DNA from: Ruminococcus sp.
Lineage (GTDB): Bacteria; Bacillota; Clostridia; Oscillospirales; Acutalibacteraceae
Assembly (NCBI GenBank): GCA_017410265.1
Contig: JAFQRC010000004.1
Coordinates: 1-64,000 of the forward strand
DNA: 64,000 nucleotides
Direction: 5' to 3'
Part shown: positions 1 through 9,918 of the stretch, one piece after another
Layout: every line of letters begins with the position of its first letter
Numbering within the stretch: the stretch's first letter is position 1
Notes under the pieces: generated by a model
What the model saw: only the letters and a program-made list of their open reading frames with translations
What the model was told of the DNA's origin: nothing
Database searches by the model: none
Program-made: the position numbers and the translations under genes

Positions 1-464
1 ATGAATTAAACAAATACATTTATTACTACAACAACGAAAGAATTTCCTTAAAACTAAAAGGAATGAGTCCGGTACAATACCGAACTCATTCACTATCAAT
101 TTAATATTTTATTTTGTCTAAACTTTGGGGTTCACTTCATTACGGGTACAGCTTTTTTATATAAAGTTTTGAGTAAATTAGCCTTGAGAACAAACCGCTA
201 TGAAAGCAGGTTTTGTTAATATTAACTAATTTTTTCTTGGTGTTTTCATACAGATTTACTGTAGAGAAAAAGTTCAAAATGTAGTACAATTCTATTGTAT
301 TTTAAATTTTTCTTATTTGTTACAGGTCAGTAAGTGGCATCGGAAAAATATGTGCCTGATGTCATCGTCAAATGGCTTATTAATCGGATAAATCATATGT
401 TTACAGAGGCTACAACCTGTATGCGTATGTTATTATTACTCTATAGATTAAGGAGAAAACCAAA
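1..464. other. Intergenic region upstream of the first dockerin gene
   Basis: No coding sequence is supported here. It holds a hairpin at 61-91, a 12-bp perfect palindrome (GTTAATATTAAC) at 215-226 and AT-rich DNA. A TACAAT hexamer at 285-290 could be a -10 box but has no convincing -35 partner. The ribosome site AAGGAG lies directly before the start at 465. Confidence 0.6.
61..91. terminator. Hairpin, probable terminator of a gene left of the window
   Basis: The arms GAATGAGT and ACTCATTC enclose a second stem CGGTA/TACCG with a 3-base loop and one mismatch between the stems. The T-tract is weak on both sides, so it may be a terminator or a processing structure. Confidence 0.45.
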
Positions 465-3400
465 ATGAAAACATCTAGAATTTTAAGAACACTGCTATCT
501 TTGGTGCTGGCACTGTGCATGATGTTAACATACATCGTGATACCTGCAAATGCTGAAGAAGCGGATACATTCAATTATGTATCCCTGGGTGCTTCGAATA
601 CCAACGGTTATGGTATGCGTGGCTACATCACCGAGGAGGAGCTTGCACTGCTTCTTAGCGGTCAGGTTGACAAGAATGATGTTAACGTTTACGGATATGA
701 AAGAACCCCTGAGGGCGCATATCCTGACCTCATCAGAGATCACTACTCTGAGATTTACGACAATGTAACAGTTCATCAGCTGGGTATCAGCTCAATGCGT
801 GTTGAAGAACTCCGTATCCTTCTGGACGATACCTACATGGGTGATGACTACTCCTCATGGAGATTCACAGGCAGTGACGGTTGGTTCAGATCTGCTGAAC
901 CTGGCGGTATTGATGCACTCCGCGTTGCATACAAAGAGAATATTACAAACGCAGATTTAGTTACAGTTGACATCGGTTGGAACAACTTCGGTGTTTATGT
1001 GTGCAACCAGCTGGTTGACTACTTAAGCAACGGCAAATTCAAGTGGACCACCGACATCAACACTATTTTTGATACAGATGAAGAAAAAGCTGCTGCTGCA
1101 CAGGCTAAGGCTATCATCGGCTCTTACATCGTAAATTATGTTGGCGAGGGCGAAATGGCTACTGCACTTACTGATATCTTTGCTTACAGTATCTTAGGCT
1201 ATATCCACAACTTTGATATCGTTATGGAGAAGATTTACGAGCTCAACCCTGACGCTACAGTTGTTGTTCTGGGTATCCAGAACCTGCTCCACGGTGTAAA
1301 TGTTGATATCGGCGAAAACACATTGCCTCTGGGCGATATCTTCGGCAACTTTGTCAATATGGCAAACTACTATGCTTCCGCATGTTCTCCATATCAGACA
1401 AAATATAAGTATGTTAAGGCAGGCATCAATGAGCATGTTACAATCTTCATGGACTATATGAAGGACTACGACGGCGATGCTGAGAACCTCGACCAGAATG
1501 TCAAGGATTGCTTCGACTACTATGATGACAACCTGTTTATCCAGACAAGAGTTGACTATATGGCAGCTGAAATGGTTAAGAGTAATTTCGGCACATACCT
1601 GCCACAGCTTGGTTATGATGACCCACAGGCCTTTGTTGCAGACGGCAAACAGGGCAAGCTTGGTTCAATGCAGGAGATCTTTGACCTCATGTACTGGCCA
1701 GCACTCAACGCTGCATACGACACACTGGCAGTCCTGGTTAAAGAAATTGCAAATTATGAATCTGTAGATGGTAACGGACTTTTGAGCGGCGGTCTCGATA
1801 TCGGTGCTATTGAAGAAAACCTTATGAAAGCACTGGAAGCAGAAGTTCAGGAGAACGCTCTTTTAGCAACTCAGGGTCAGCCATACACTGTTGATCTTGA
1901 AAAGATTCTTCCTGATAGTAACACAAAGGTTGTTGCTGCTATGTACATCCGCTACTACATGGGCAACAGCTTCTTTGCACATCCTAACGCTACAGGCCAT
2001 GAGGAGGTCAAGGATGCTGTTATCGGCGTTATTGACAACCCTGAAACAGAAAAGGATCAGGCTCTGTCTGACTATCTGATCGAAAGCGTAAAGCAGATCC
2101 ACAAGCTGCTCTGCGCTGCTTCAGGTCACAGATACGACATTGTAGTTACTGCTCCTACCTGTGAAGAACAGGGCTATACAACATATACATGTACATCATG
2201 TGGCGATACAAAAGTTGACGACTATGTAGACGCACTCGGTCATACTGAGGCTGTTGACGCAGCAGTTGAGCCTGATTGTGAAAACACAGGTTTGACAGAG
2301 GGCAAGCATTGCTCAGTTTGCGACAAGGTGCTCGTTGCTCAGGAAGTTATAGACGCACTCGGTCATACTGAGGTTGTTGACGCTGCGGTTGAGCCTGATT
2401 GTACAAACACAGGTCTTACAGAGGGTAAACACTGCTCAGTTTGTGACAAGGTACTGGTTGCTCAGGAAGTTGTAGACGCAAAGGGTCATACACCTGGCGA
2501 TGACGCTGACTGTACAACAGCTCAGGTTTGTACAGTATGTGACGCAGAGCTCAAGCCTATGCTTGGCCACGATTACAAAGCAGTAGTTACACCTGTTACA
2601 TGTACAGAAAACGGCTATACAACATACACATGTACCCGTTGCGGTGATTCTTATATTGACGATGTTGTACCACATGTTGGTCACAAGACTGTTGTAGATG
2701 AAGCGGTAGACCCTGATTGTGAAAACACAGGTCTTACACAGGGTATGCACTGTAGTGAGTGTGGCGAAGTGCTCGTTGCTCAAGAAGTTGTTGCTGCTTT
2801 AGGTCATAAGCACGTAGGCGTTGTAACAGACCCTACTTGTGAAGATAAGGGATATACAACCTACACATGTACAGTATGTGATGACACATATGTTGACGAC
2901 TATGTAGATGCACTCGGTCATACTGAGGTTGTTGACGTAGCTGTTGCACCTGATTGTGAAAACACAGGTCTTACAGAAGGTAAACACTGTTCAGTTTGTG
3001 AGAAGGTACTGGTTGCTCAGGAAGTTGTAGACGCACTCGGTCATACTGAGGTTATTGACGCAGCTGTTGCCGCTGATTGTGAAAACACAGGTCTTACAGA
3101 AGGTAAGCACTGCTCAGTTTGTGACAAGGTACTGGTTGCTCAGGTAGTTGTAGACGCACTTGGTCATACTGAGGTTATTGACGCAGCTGTTGCACCTGAT
3201 TGTGAAAACACAGGTCTTACTGAGGGTAAACACTGCTCAGTTTGTGATAAGGTACTGGTTGCTCAGGTAGTTGTAGACGCACTTGGTCATACTGAGGTTA
3301 TTGACGCAGCTGTTGCACCTGATTGTGAAAACACAGGTCTTACTGAGGGCAAACACTGCTCGGTTTGTGATAAGGTACTGGTTGCTCAGGAAGTTGTAGA

Positions 3401-3851
3401 CGCACTTGGTCATACTGAGGTTATTGACGCAGCTGTTGCACCTGATTGTGAAAACACAGGTCTTACTGAGGGCAAACACTGCTCAGTTTGCGATAAGGTA
3501 CTGGTTGCTCAGGAAGTTGTAGACGCACTTGGTCATACTGAGGTTGTTGACAAGGGCTACGAGGCAACATACGAAAAAGAAGGCTTGACAGACGGTTCTC
3601 ACTGTTCAGTTTGTGACAAGGTTCTTGTACCACAGGAGATTATCCCAATGCTTATCAAGATAGGCGATGTTGACGGCGACGGCAACATTAGCGTATTGGA
3701 TGCAACTCTCGTTCAGCGTCATGTAGCTCAGATCAGTGCTATCAGCAATGAAAGATTTGTTGTTGCAGATGTTGATAAAGATAACAATATCAGTGTTCTG
3801 GATGCTACAATTATCCAGAGATTCGTTGCACAGATTATTTCCAAGTTCTGA
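465..3851 (+). CDS. Secreted SGNH-like protein with 13 Cys/His repeats and a C-terminal dockerin
   Basis: 1128 residues. A signal peptide ends near residue 30 (ANA). Residues about 36-540 look like an SGNH/GDSL hydrolase: GASNTNGYG resembles block I, DIGWNNF block III, and HPNATGH the C-terminal His block. The Asp normally three residues before that His is not visible, so esterase activity is uncertain. From residue 554 to about 1063 come 13 units of 27-41 residues, each starting GH and carrying a CxxC pair. Nine are of the type with [11 protein letters not shown], three of the type with GYTTYTC, and one is short. They may bind zinc or form disulphides. Residues about 1065-1128 are a type I dockerin with two calcium loops ([18 protein letters not shown]). 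It probably docks onto an extracellular cohesin scaffold encoded elsewhere. A bidirectional terminator follows. The substrate is unknown. Confidence 0.85.
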   Translation: MKTSRILRTLLSLVLALCMMLTYIVIPANAEEADTFNYVSLGASNTNGYGMRGYITEEELALLLSGQVDKNDVNVYGYERTPEGAYPDLIRDHYSEIYDNVTVHQLGISSMRVEELRILLDDTYMGDDYSSWRFTGSDGWFRSAEPGGIDALRVAYKENITNADLVTVDIGWNNFGVYVCNQLVDYLSNGKFKWTTDINTIFDTDEEKAAAAQAKAIIGSYIVNYVGEGEMATALTDIFAYSILGYIHNFDIVMEKIYELNPDATVVVLGIQNLLHGVNVDIGENTLPLGDIFGNFVNMANYYASACSPYQTKYKYVKAGINEHVTIFMDYMKDYDGDAENLDQNVKDCFDYYDDNLFIQTRVDYMAAEMVKSNFGTYLPQLGYDDPQAFVADGKQGKLGSMQEIFDLMYWPALNAAYDTLAVLVKEIANYESVDGNGLLSGGLDIGAIEENLMKALEAEVQENALLATQGQPYTVDLEKILPDSNTKVVAAMYIRYYMGNSFFAHPNATGHEEVKDAVIGVIDNPETEKDQALSDYLIESVKQIHKLLCAASGHRYDIVVTAPTCEEQGYTTYTCTSCGDTKVDDYVDALGHTEAVDAAVEPDCENTGLTEGKHCSVCDKVLVAQEVIDALGHTEVVDAAVEPDCTNTGLTEGKHCSVCDKVLVAQEVVDAKGHTPGDDADCTTAQVCTVCDAELKPMLGHDYKAVVTPVTCTENGYTTYTCTRCGDSYIDDVVPHVGHKTVVDEAVDPDCENTGLTQGMHCSECGEVLVAQEVVAALGHKHVGVVTDPTCEDKGYTTYTCTVCDDTYVDDYVDALGHTEVVDVAVAPDCENTGLTEGKHCSVCEKVLVAQEVVDALGHTEVIDAAVAADCENTGLTEGKHCSVCDKVLVAQVVVDALGHTEVIDAAVAPDCENTGLTEGKHCSVCDKVLVAQVVVDALGHTEVIDAAVAPDCENTGLTEGKHCSVCDKVLVAQEVVDALGHTEVIDAAVAPDCENTGLTEGKHCSVCDKVLVAQEVVDALGHTEVVDKGYEATYEKEGLTDGSHCSVCDKVLVPQEIIPMLIKIGDVDGDGNISVLDATLVQRHVAQISAISNERFVVADVDKDNNISVLDATIIQRFVAQIISKF
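2916..3530 (+). repeat. Five near-identical 123-bp tandem repeats inside the dockerin gene
   Basis: The unit starts GGTCATACTGAGGTT and recurs at 2916, 3039, 3162, 3285 and 3408, exactly 123 bp (41 codons) apart. The copies differ at only a few positions. More divergent units lie upstream from 2124 and one downstream at 3531. The period keeps frame, so gain or loss of copies would change protein length only. Confidence 0.95.
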
Positions 3852-3890
3852 TTTATTCAACTAAATAACTAACTTAAGAGCCTAAAAATA

Positions 3891-3918
3891 AAAACGACCC
3901 CGATTTCGGGGTCGTTTT
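3891..3918. terminator. Bidirectional terminator between the dockerin gene and ychF
   Basis: AAAACGACCCCGA pairs with TCGGGGTCGTTTT around a 2-base loop. T-runs on both strands let it serve both converging genes. Confidence 0.9.
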
Positions 3919-3944
3919 GCTATATAAATAGTAGTTTGTTTGTT

Positions 3945-5039
3945 TTACACATTGAATCTGAAAAGAACGATGTCGCCGTCTTTCATAACATACTCTTTGC
4001 CTTCGCTACGCACTAGACCTTTTTCCTTAGCTGCTGCCATTGAACCGCATTCAACAAGGTCATCAAAGGCGATAACCTCGGCGCGGATGAAGCCACGCTC
4101 GAAATCGGTGTGGATTTTTCCTGCGGCACCCGGTGCCTTTGTCCCCTTTTTGATAGTCCACGCTCTGACCTCAGGCTTGCCTGCTGTGAGGTAGGAGATA
4201 AGGCCTAAAAGTGAGTAGCATTCGTTTATTAGTCTGTCAAGACCGGACTGCTCCAGTCCCAGTTCAGATAAGAACAGTTCTTTTTCTTCCTTGTCCATTT
4301 CAACAATCTGTTCTTCAAGACCTGCACAGATAGGGAGCACGGCGGCGTTTTCGGTAGCAGCGAGCTCTTTCACGGCTTTGAGTCGTTCATTTGAGTCAAT
4401 ACCGTTTTCAAAATCGCTTTCGCTCATATTAGCGGCGTAGATAACAGGCTTGTTAGTGAGCAGAGCAACCTCTGAAAGAAGCTTTTTCTCGTCATCATCA
4501 CATTCCACAGAGCGTGCTGTTCTGCCTTCGTTCAAAGCAGCCTCGACACGCTTGAAGAAATCAACTTCAGCCTGATATTTTTTGTCAGCCTTTGTCATTT
4601 TCTGTGCTTTATCGATTCTTCTCTGAATGAGCTCAACGTCTGATAAAATAAGCTCAAGGTTGATAGTGTCGATGTCGCGGATAGGGTCAACACTTCCCTC
4701 GACATGAATGATGTCATCGTTGTCAAAGCATCTGACAACATGTACAATAGCGTCGCATTCGCGGATATTTGAAAGAAATTTGTTTCCAAGTCCCTCGCCT
4801 TTTGAAGCACCTTTAACCAAACCTGCGATGTCAACAAATTCGATAGTAGCAGGGGTGTATTTGTCAGGGTCGTACATTTGAGCCAGCTTGTCAAGTCGCT
4901 TGTCAGGGACAGCGACCACGCCGACATTAGGCTCGATAGTACAGAAAGGATAGTTCGCAGACTGAGCTCCCGCGTTAGTGATAGCGTTAAAAAGTGTACT
5001 CTTGCCGACATTCGGCAAACCGACGATTCCGAGTTTCAT
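3945..5039 (-). CDS. ychF: Redox-regulated ATPase YchF (Obg-family)
   Basis: 364 residues from the ATG at 5039, which has GGAG just upstream; the open frame extends 43 codons further but without homology. The protein starts [20 protein letters not shown] with the G1 P-loop (GLPNVGKS) and continues with [17 protein letters not shown] as G3. The C-terminal TGS-type domain ends AEVIAFDDL...[10 protein letters not shown]. YchF/OLA1 proteins prefer ATP over GTP and bind ribosomes; they take part in stress and translation quality control. Length and motifs are normal. It stands alone on the minus strand and converges on the first dockerin gene. Confidence 0.97.
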   Translation of the reverse strand: MKLGIVGLPNVGKSTLFNAITNAGAQSANYPFCTIEPNVGVVAVPDKRLDKLAQMYDPDKYTPATIEFVDIAGLVKGASKGEGLGNKFLSNIRECDAIVHVVRCFDNDDIIHVEGSVDPIRDIDTINLELILSDVELIQRRIDKAQKMTKADKKYQAEVDFFKRVEAALNEGRTARSVECDDDEKKLLSEVALLTNKPVIYAANMSESDFENGIDSNERLKAVKELAATENAAVLPICAGLEEQIVEMDKEEKELFLSELGLEQSGLDRLINECYSLLGLISYLTAGKPEVRAWTIKKGTKAPGAAGKIHTDFERGFIRAEVIAFDDLVECGSMAAAKEKGLVRSEGKEYVMKDGDIVLFRFNV

Positions 5040-5085
5040 AGTATTCTCCAATCTTTGAGTGTTGCTCAAAACAGAAATTTGTAGT

Positions 5086-5091
5086 ATTATA
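5086..5091 (-). promoter_or_regulatory. Possible extended -10 box for ychF
   Basis: On the minus strand the sequence reads TGATATAAT, an extended -10 element about 47 bases before the ychF start. No good -35 hexamer is visible. Confidence 0.4.
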
Positions 5092-5151
5092 TCAAAGGAC
5101 AGTATAACATATTTTGTTTTTAAAATAAAGACATTTTTTAAGGAGACGAAA

Positions 5152-5802
5152 ATGCACAGGTACGACATAGCACTTTTTGACCTCGACGGAACGATTTCCG
5201 CGTCTGCAGAGGGTATAAAATATTGTCTGATGAAAACGCTTGATGAAATGGGGAAGTCCCACCCTGATTTGTCTGATTACTCTAAGTACATCGGACCGCC
5301 GTTACTTTTCACTTTTCAGAAGCTCTGTGGATTGAGCGCTCAGGAAGCTCAGCAGGCGGTCGAAATTTATGTAAAGCTCTATGATGTTGACGGACTAAGA
5401 CAGAATAAGCTCTTTGACGGGATTGAAGAAGTGCTTTCGTCGTGTAAGGAAAACGGAATAAAAATCGCCGTTTGTTCATCAAAACACGAGGCTATTGCGA
5501 CGCAGGTTGTGAAACTCCTCGGAGTGTACGACTATTTTGACGAAATCTGCGGTTCAACCATCGACGGCTCACGAAAAGAAAAAGAAGAGCTTATCCCGTA
5601 TGCGCTGAAAAAACTCGGTGCGAATGGAGAACAAAGGGTCGTTATGATAGGCGATACAAAGTTTGATGCGAAAGGTGCTGTGCACTGCAACGTTGATTTC
5701 ATCGGAGTCACCTACGGCTACGGAAAGCTTTCTGATATGAAAGAAGCCGGCGGAAAAGTTTTTGCTGAAACTCCACAAAAACTTCAAAAACTTCTGGTTT
5801 AA
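5152..5802 (+). CDS. HAD-family hydrolase, phosphoglycolate phosphatase-like
   Basis: 216 residues from the ATG at 5152, chosen because AGGAG lies at 5141-5145 and the HAD motif follows at once. Motif I is FDLDGTIS near residue 8, motif II the VCSSK segment, motif III a Lys in the SRKEKEEL stretch, and motif IV GDTKFDAKGA. The cap lies between motifs I and II. This is the Gph/PpaX-like subfamily, which hydrolyses phosphoglycolate or similar small phosphates; the exact substrate cannot be read from sequence. It is divergent from ychF and leads towards the rsuA-type operon. Confidence 0.85.
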   Translation: MHRYDIALFDLDGTISASAEGIKYCLMKTLDEMGKSHPDLSDYSKYIGPPLLFTFQKLCGLSAQEAQQAVEIYVKLYDVDGLRQNKLFDGIEEVLSSCKENGIKIAVCSSKHEAIATQVVKLLGVYDYFDEICGSTIDGSRKEKEELIPYALKKLGANGEQRVVMIGDTKFDAKGAVHCNVDFIGVTYGYGKLSDMKEAGGKVFAETPQKLQKLLV

Positions 5803-5865
5803 TAATTACAGCATACTTGATAGTTTTTATTCATATATTTAGGACAGGTTAGAAGAGGTGATGCA

Positions 5866-6366
5866 ATGTTTGCGATATCAATAGATTCAAAAATAAAAGG
5901 TAAAAAGGGAAGGACAGTGCTCGTAGTGATAATTCTGGCACTCGTGCTGTTTTTAGGTATTCTTTGCGTTTCAAAGGTCTCACACACTCCGAAAAAAGAA
6001 GTGAGTATTGATGGCAAGGGCGAATACTCTACGGTGTTTATGTCCGACGATGAGGTAGAGCAGTTTGCTAAGCAATTTTCTTACGAGATTGATAAGCTTT
6101 ACAGCTTGCAGGAAGTGTATGTTCCTATCGAATTCAACGAAAGATACGAGCAATACAACGAGCTTCAGAAAAAGCAGGGCTTTGATTTAGAGCCGTATAA
6201 GGGCGAAAAATGCAGACTCTACATTTATCAGCTCAAGGACTACACCATAGAGGATAAGACAGCCTATATGTCTGTGATTGTGCTGGGAGAAAATGTCATC
6301 GGCGGGCATATTTCCAACCAGTCAGAGGGTGGAGAGGTTTACACCTTCTTCGGAGAAACGCTATGA
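5866..6366 (+). CDS. Membrane-anchored DUF4830-like protein
   Basis: 166 residues. One transmembrane segment (about residues 18-36, VLVVIILALVLFLGILCV) follows a basic N-terminus; the remainder should be extracytoplasmic. The C-terminal part (RYEQYNELQKKQGFDLEPYKG, then VIVLGENVIGGHIS) matches my recollection of the DUF4830 family, whose function is unknown. The ATG at 5866 follows GAGGTG by five bases; the ATG at 5861 is out of frame. Its stop overlaps the next start by four bases (ATGA), so it is translationally coupled to the pseudouridine synthase. Confidence 0.75.
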   Translation: MFAISIDSKIKGKKGRTVLVVIILALVLFLGILCVSKVSHTPKKEVSIDGKGEYSTVFMSDDEVEQFAKQFSYEIDKLYSLQEVYVPIEFNERYEQYNELQKKQGFDLEPYKGEKCRLYIYQLKDYTIEDKTAYMSVIVLGENVIGGHISNQSEGGEVYTFFGETL

Positions 6367-7085
6367 ACGAGTCAGAGCGTTTGGATAAGGTTATCTCGAC
6401 CCAGACGAGCTATTCAAGAAAAGATATAAAGCGTATGGCAAGAAGCGGAGAAATTCTCGTAAACGGAAAGATATGCAAAAACAGCGATGTAAAAATCAAT
6501 CCTGAAAAAGATGTAATCACCATCGGTACCGATAAAATTTCCTACAAACGCCATGTTTACTATATGATGAACAAGCCAAAAGGAGTGCTCTCGGCAAGTA
6601 ACGACAAAAACGCTACTACGGTTGTTGATATACTACCGCCACAGCTTAAGCGCAAAAATCTTTTCCCTGCAGGAAGACTGGACAAGGATACCACAGGACT
6701 ACTGATAATAACTGACGACGGGGATTTTGCTCACCGTATGCTCAGCCCGAACAAACAGGTGTACAAGCACTATATAGCAACACTTGACAAAGAGCTTGAT
6801 GATACAGTGAAAGAGCGTTTTGAAAGCGGCATAGTTTTATCAGACGGTACAGTGTGTCAAAAAGCGTATTTTGACAAGCTGTCGGAAAATACCGCTCTTG
6901 TGAAAATCTGCGAGGGCAAGTTTCATCAGGTCAAGAAAATGTTTCTTTCCTGCTCTTACACAGTTACGGAGCTTAAAAGAGTGCAGATAGGAAACCTCAG
7001 ATTAGACGAAGAACTCGAGCCGTCAGGTGTACGCGAGATGACTCAAGAGGAGATAAATAGTGTTTTTGACGGAAAAATATACTAA
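6363..7085 (+). CDS. RsuA/RluB-type pseudouridine synthase
   Basis: 240 residues. An S4 RNA-binding domain occupies roughly residues 4-60. The catalytic domain carries GRLDKDTTGLLI with the nucleophilic Asp at about residue 107 and KPKGVLS before it. This is the family of rRNA pseudouridine synthases; length and order fit the RsuA branch (16S rRNA position 516), but RluF/RluB cannot be excluded from sequence alone. It overlaps the DUF4830-like gene by four bases. Confidence 0.9.
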   Translation: MNESERLDKVISTQTSYSRKDIKRMARSGEILVNGKICKNSDVKINPEKDVITIGTDKISYKRHVYYMMNKPKGVLSASNDKNATTVVDILPPQLKRKNLFPAGRLDKDTTGLLIITDDGDFAHRMLSPNKQVYKHYIATLDKELDDTVKERFESGIVLSDGTVCQKAYFDKLSENTALVKICEGKFHQVKKMFLSCSYTVTELKRVQIGNLRLDEELEPSGVREMTQEEINSVFDGKIY

Positions 7086-7177
7086 AATCGACCTGTATTT
7101 TTTATCATATGGGAATATTATATAAAAAACCGGTCAAATATTTAGTGAAAAAATAGGTGGTATTGTTGATTCGTTTG

Positions 7178-7186
7178 TGATACAAT
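7178..7186 (+). promoter_or_regulatory. Extended -10 promoter element for the ABC ATPase gene
   Basis: TGATACAAT fits the extended -10 pattern (TG, one base, then a -10 hexamer) about 55 bases before the start at 7241. The -35 position is weak. Confidence 0.5.
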
Positions 7187-7240
7187 ACTCATTGGATATA
7201 TGTAGTTGTGTATTCGCACGCTATTATTGGAGGTTATAAT

Positions 7241-8359
7241 ATGGCAAAAGTATCATTACAACACATTTACAAAATTTATGATGGCGGTGTAACCGCAGTT
7301 ACAGACTTTAACCTTGAGATCGAGGATAAAGAATTTATCATCCTCGTTGGTCCTTCAGGTTGCGGTAAGTCTACTACTCTTCGTATGATCGCTGGTCTAG
7401 AAGATATTTCAAAGGGCGAGCTCTACATCGGCGACATGCTCGCTAATGACGTAGCTCCTAAGGACAGAGATATCGCGATGGTTTTCCAGAACTACGCTCT
7501 TTATCCACATATGACAGTTTACGATAACATGGCTTTCGGCCTTAAGCTTAGAAAGATGCCTAAGGAAGAAATCAACAGAAGAGTTCAGGAAGCTGCTCGA
7601 ATCCTCGGTATCGAGGAGTACCTCGACAGAAAGCCAAAGGCTCTCTCCGGCGGTCAGAGACAGCGTGTAGCGCTCGGTCGTGCTATCGTTAGAGATCCTA
7701 AGGTATTCTTACTTGACGAACCTCTCTCAAACCTCGATGCTAAGCTTAGAGCTAACATGAGAACTGAGATTTCTAAGCTCTACCAGAGACTCGGCACAAC
7801 ATTCATCTATGTTACTCATGACCAGACTGAGGCTATGACAATGGGTACAAGAATCGTTGTTATGAAAGACGGTTTCATCCAGCAGGTTGACACTCCTCAG
7901 CATCTTTATGATATGCCATGTAACGAGTTCGTAGCCGGCTTTATCGGCTCACCACAGATGAACTTTGTTGACGCTACTCTCGTTAAAGAGGGCTCAAAGT
8001 TTGCACTCAAGTTTGACAACTACACAGTAGTTTTACCTGAGTCAAAGAATAAGAACAACTGCCTCGAGCCATATGCAGGCAAAGAAGTTAGATTTGGTAT
8101 CCGTCCTGAGCATGTTCACGACGAGCCTGAGTTCCTCGCTAAGTGTGAGGGCGGCAACGGCGTTGTTAAAGCTAATGTTGATGTTACTGAGCTTATGGGC
8201 GCTGAGATTTACCTGTATGTAAACATCGGCGGTATCCCAATCACAGCTAGAGTTGAGCCTACATCACAGGCTAAGCCTGGCGACAACATCGAAATCGCAT
8301 TTGACCTCGAGAAGATTCACATCTTCGATAAGGAAACAGAGTGCACAATTACTAACTGA
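7241..8359 (+). CDS. msmK: Sugar ABC transporter ATPase, MsmK/UgpC/MalK type
   Basis: 372 residues from the ATG at 7241 with GGAGG at 7229-7233. Walker A is GPSGCGKST (about 37-45), followed by the signature LSGGQRQR, Walker B with LLDEPLSNLDAKLR, and the switch His in VTHDQ. The last 130 residues form the OB-like regulatory domain typical of carbohydrate importers. No permease or binding protein lies nearby, which fits the shared MsmK-type ATPases that energise several sugar importers encoded elsewhere. It is a monocistronic unit with its own terminator. Confidence 0.9.
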   Translation: MAKVSLQHIYKIYDGGVTAVTDFNLEIEDKEFIILVGPSGCGKSTTLRMIAGLEDISKGELYIGDMLANDVAPKDRDIAMVFQNYALYPHMTVYDNMAFGLKLRKMPKEEINRRVQEAARILGIEEYLDRKPKALSGGQRQRVALGRAIVRDPKVFLLDEPLSNLDAKLRANMRTEISKLYQRLGTTFIYVTHDQTEAMTMGTRIVVMKDGFIQQVDTPQHLYDMPCNEFVAGFIGSPQMNFVDATLVKEGSKFALKFDNYTVVLPESKNKNNCLEPYAGKEVRFGIRPEHVHDEPEFLAKCEGGNGVVKANVDVTELMGAEIYLYVNIGGIPITARVEPTSQAKPGDNIEIAFDLEKIHIFDKETECTITN

Positions 8360-8473
8360 TTCTGACAAATTTGCGGTATTTATTCATAGTTACTAAATTG
8401 TAATTTTAACCGCTTTTCTGACAAAATCTGACATTACCTTTTCGTAGTTGTTAGTATACTTTTTGTTTAATTT

Positions 8474-8515
8474 GCCCTTTGCAAACGGGGAAAACCCGAT
8501 TGCAAAGGGCTTTTT
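8474..8515 (+). terminator. Terminator of the ABC ATPase gene
   Basis: GCCCTTTGCAA pairs with TTGCAAAGGGC, with a nested CGGG/CCCG stem, followed by TTTTTGTTT. Confidence 0.9.
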
Positions 8516-8637
8516 GTTTGCTGATTGTGCATTATGCCGAGTGTTTTGTGCAATTTACCATTGTGAAATATTTATGAATATTTTGTTCATTTTTTGTGTA
8601 TAAATATCACTTTATGGCGTCAGATTTTAAAAAAAGG

Positions 8638-8666
8638 TTGATTTTTGCTTTCTTTTTGTGTAAAAT
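8638..8666 (+). promoter_or_regulatory. Promoter of the PucR-type regulator
   Basis: TTGATT and TAAAAT are separated by 17 bases. The predicted RNA has a leader of about 70 bases. Confidence 0.7.
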
Positions 8667-8744
8667 GTATATGATAACGTGGGATTTTTATGAGAAGTCC
8701 CAAATCGTTCGGTAAATTGACTATTATTTTTTCGGAGGCTACTT

Positions 8745-9830
8745 ATGTCTAACAGATTATTTCAGGGTGTAATCCATCAGATGAAAGATGCTATCGACAG
8801 AACAATCGGAGTTGTTGATGAAACTTCTGTAGTTATCGCTTGCTCAGAGCTTGGCAGAATCGGCGAGGTCAACGAGAACATCAATTCAGAAACTTTAGCT
8901 GCAACTGTTCCGTTTGTCATCAACGGTCATACTTTCAAGTCTTTCGGCTCGAGTGCCAGAGCAGAGTACGCTGTTTTTGTACAGGGTAACGACGAGGTTG
9001 CTCAGAAGTATGCTCAGCTGCTCGCGGTTTCTCTTTCTTCAATTAAGCAGTACTACGACGAGAAATACGACAGATCTAACTTTATCAAGAATGTAATTCT
9101 CGACAATATTCTTCCGGGCGATATTTATCTCAAAGCAAGGGAGCTTCGTTTCAACAGCGAGGTAACCAGAGTCTGCATGATTATCAAAATCACATCAAAG
9201 ACAGATATCTCTGCTTTTGATATTGTCCAGAATCTTTTCCCTGATAAGTCAAAGGACTTCGTTATCAATATCAACGAAACTGACATCACCCTTGTTAAGG
9301 AAATCAAGCCGGGTATCGACAGCAAAGACCTAGAAAAGCTTGCAGGCTCTATCGTTGATACACTCTCAACAGAGTTCTATACACACTGTGTTGTCGGTAT
9401 CGGTACAACAGTAGTTGGTATCAAGGACCTCGCTCGTTCATTCAAGGAAGCTCAGGTAGCACTTGAAGTAGGCAAGGTGTTCGATACAGAGCGCACTATC
9501 ATCAGCTACGACAACCTCGGTATTGCTCGTCTTGTTTATCAGCTTCCTACAACTCTTTGTGATATGTTCTTAAAGGAAGTGTTCAAGCGCGGTTCTATCG
9601 AGAGTCTTGATCAGGAAACACTTTTCACTATCCAGAAGTTCTTTGAAAACAACTTAAATGTTTCCGAAACATCGAGAAAGCTCTTTGTTCACAGAAACAC
9701 TCTGGTGTACAGACTTGAGAAAATCAAGAAAATCACCGGTCTTGATTTAAGAGAATTTGAGGATGCTATCGTATTCAAAGTAGCTTTAATGGTTAAGAAA
9801 TACCTCACATCAAGCCCTACAAAGTTCTAA
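8745..9830 (+). CDS. PucR/CdaR-type transcriptional regulator
   Basis: 361 residues. The C-terminal 50 residues (NLNVSETSRKLFVHRNTLVY then RLEKIKKITGLDL) are a PucR-type helix-turn-helix. The middle section matches the GGDEF-like region of CdaR/PucR regulators (ARSFKEAQVALEVGK). The N-terminal 130 residues should sense a ligand, which is unknown; family members respond to sugar diacids, purines or amino acids. A start ATG follows TTCGGAGG. The gene has its own promoter and lies before ftsE, but about 90 bases and a possible second promoter separate them. Confidence 0.85.
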   Translation: MSNRLFQGVIHQMKDAIDRTIGVVDETSVVIACSELGRIGEVNENINSETLAATVPFVINGHTFKSFGSSARAEYAVFVQGNDEVAQKYAQLLAVSLSSIKQYYDEKYDRSNFIKNVILDNILPGDIYLKARELRFNSEVTRVCMIIKITSKTDISAFDIVQNLFPDKSKDFVININETDITLVKEIKPGIDSKDLEKLAGSIVDTLSTEFYTHCVVGIGTTVVGIKDLARSFKEAQVALEVGKVFDTERTIISYDNLGIARLVYQLPTTLCDMFLKEVFKRGSIESLDQETLFTIQKFFENNLNVSETSRKLFVHRNTLVYRLEKIKKITGLDLREFEDAIVFKVALMVKKYLTSSPTKF

Positions 9831-9868
9831 TACATATTAGACTTAAGCTAAGCGTGCATATTGCGGTT

Positions 9869-9896
9869 TTGCACATAAGCATACCTATATTATAAG
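9869..9896 (+). promoter_or_regulatory. Possible promoter of ftsEX
   Basis: TTGCAC and TATAAG with a 16-base spacer, just before the ftsE ribosome site. Confidence 0.4.
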
Positions 9897-9918
9897 CGGT
9901 TATTTAAGGACGGTTAAT

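Larger units (their letters stand above)
8360..8744. other. Intergenic region between the ABC ATPase and the PucR-type gene
   Basis: Besides the terminator at 8474-8515 and the promoter at 8638-8666, this AT-rich region shows no coding sequence. A 10-base inverted pair (AAAATCTGAC at 8423-8432, GTCAGATTTT at 8619-8628) is too far apart to call. Confidence 0.6.

Noticed and set aside
2436-3479. Open frames on the minus strand across the Cys-repeat region
   Set aside because: They repeat with the same 123-bp period as the plus-strand protein, lack ribosome sites and are shadows of it.
2916-3530. Regularly spaced repeats suggesting a CRISPR array
   Set aside because: The repeats are in-frame coding units of 41 codons with no variable spacers and no cas genes.
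3945-5168. 407-codon version of ychF
   Set aside because: The first 43 codons are AT-rich leader without homology; the ATG at 5039 has the ribosome site and starts with the P-loop region.
8423-8628. AAAATCTGAC/GTCAGATTTT inverted pair as an operator
   Set aside because: The arms are almost 190 bases apart with a terminator between them; chance is likely in AT-rich DNA.
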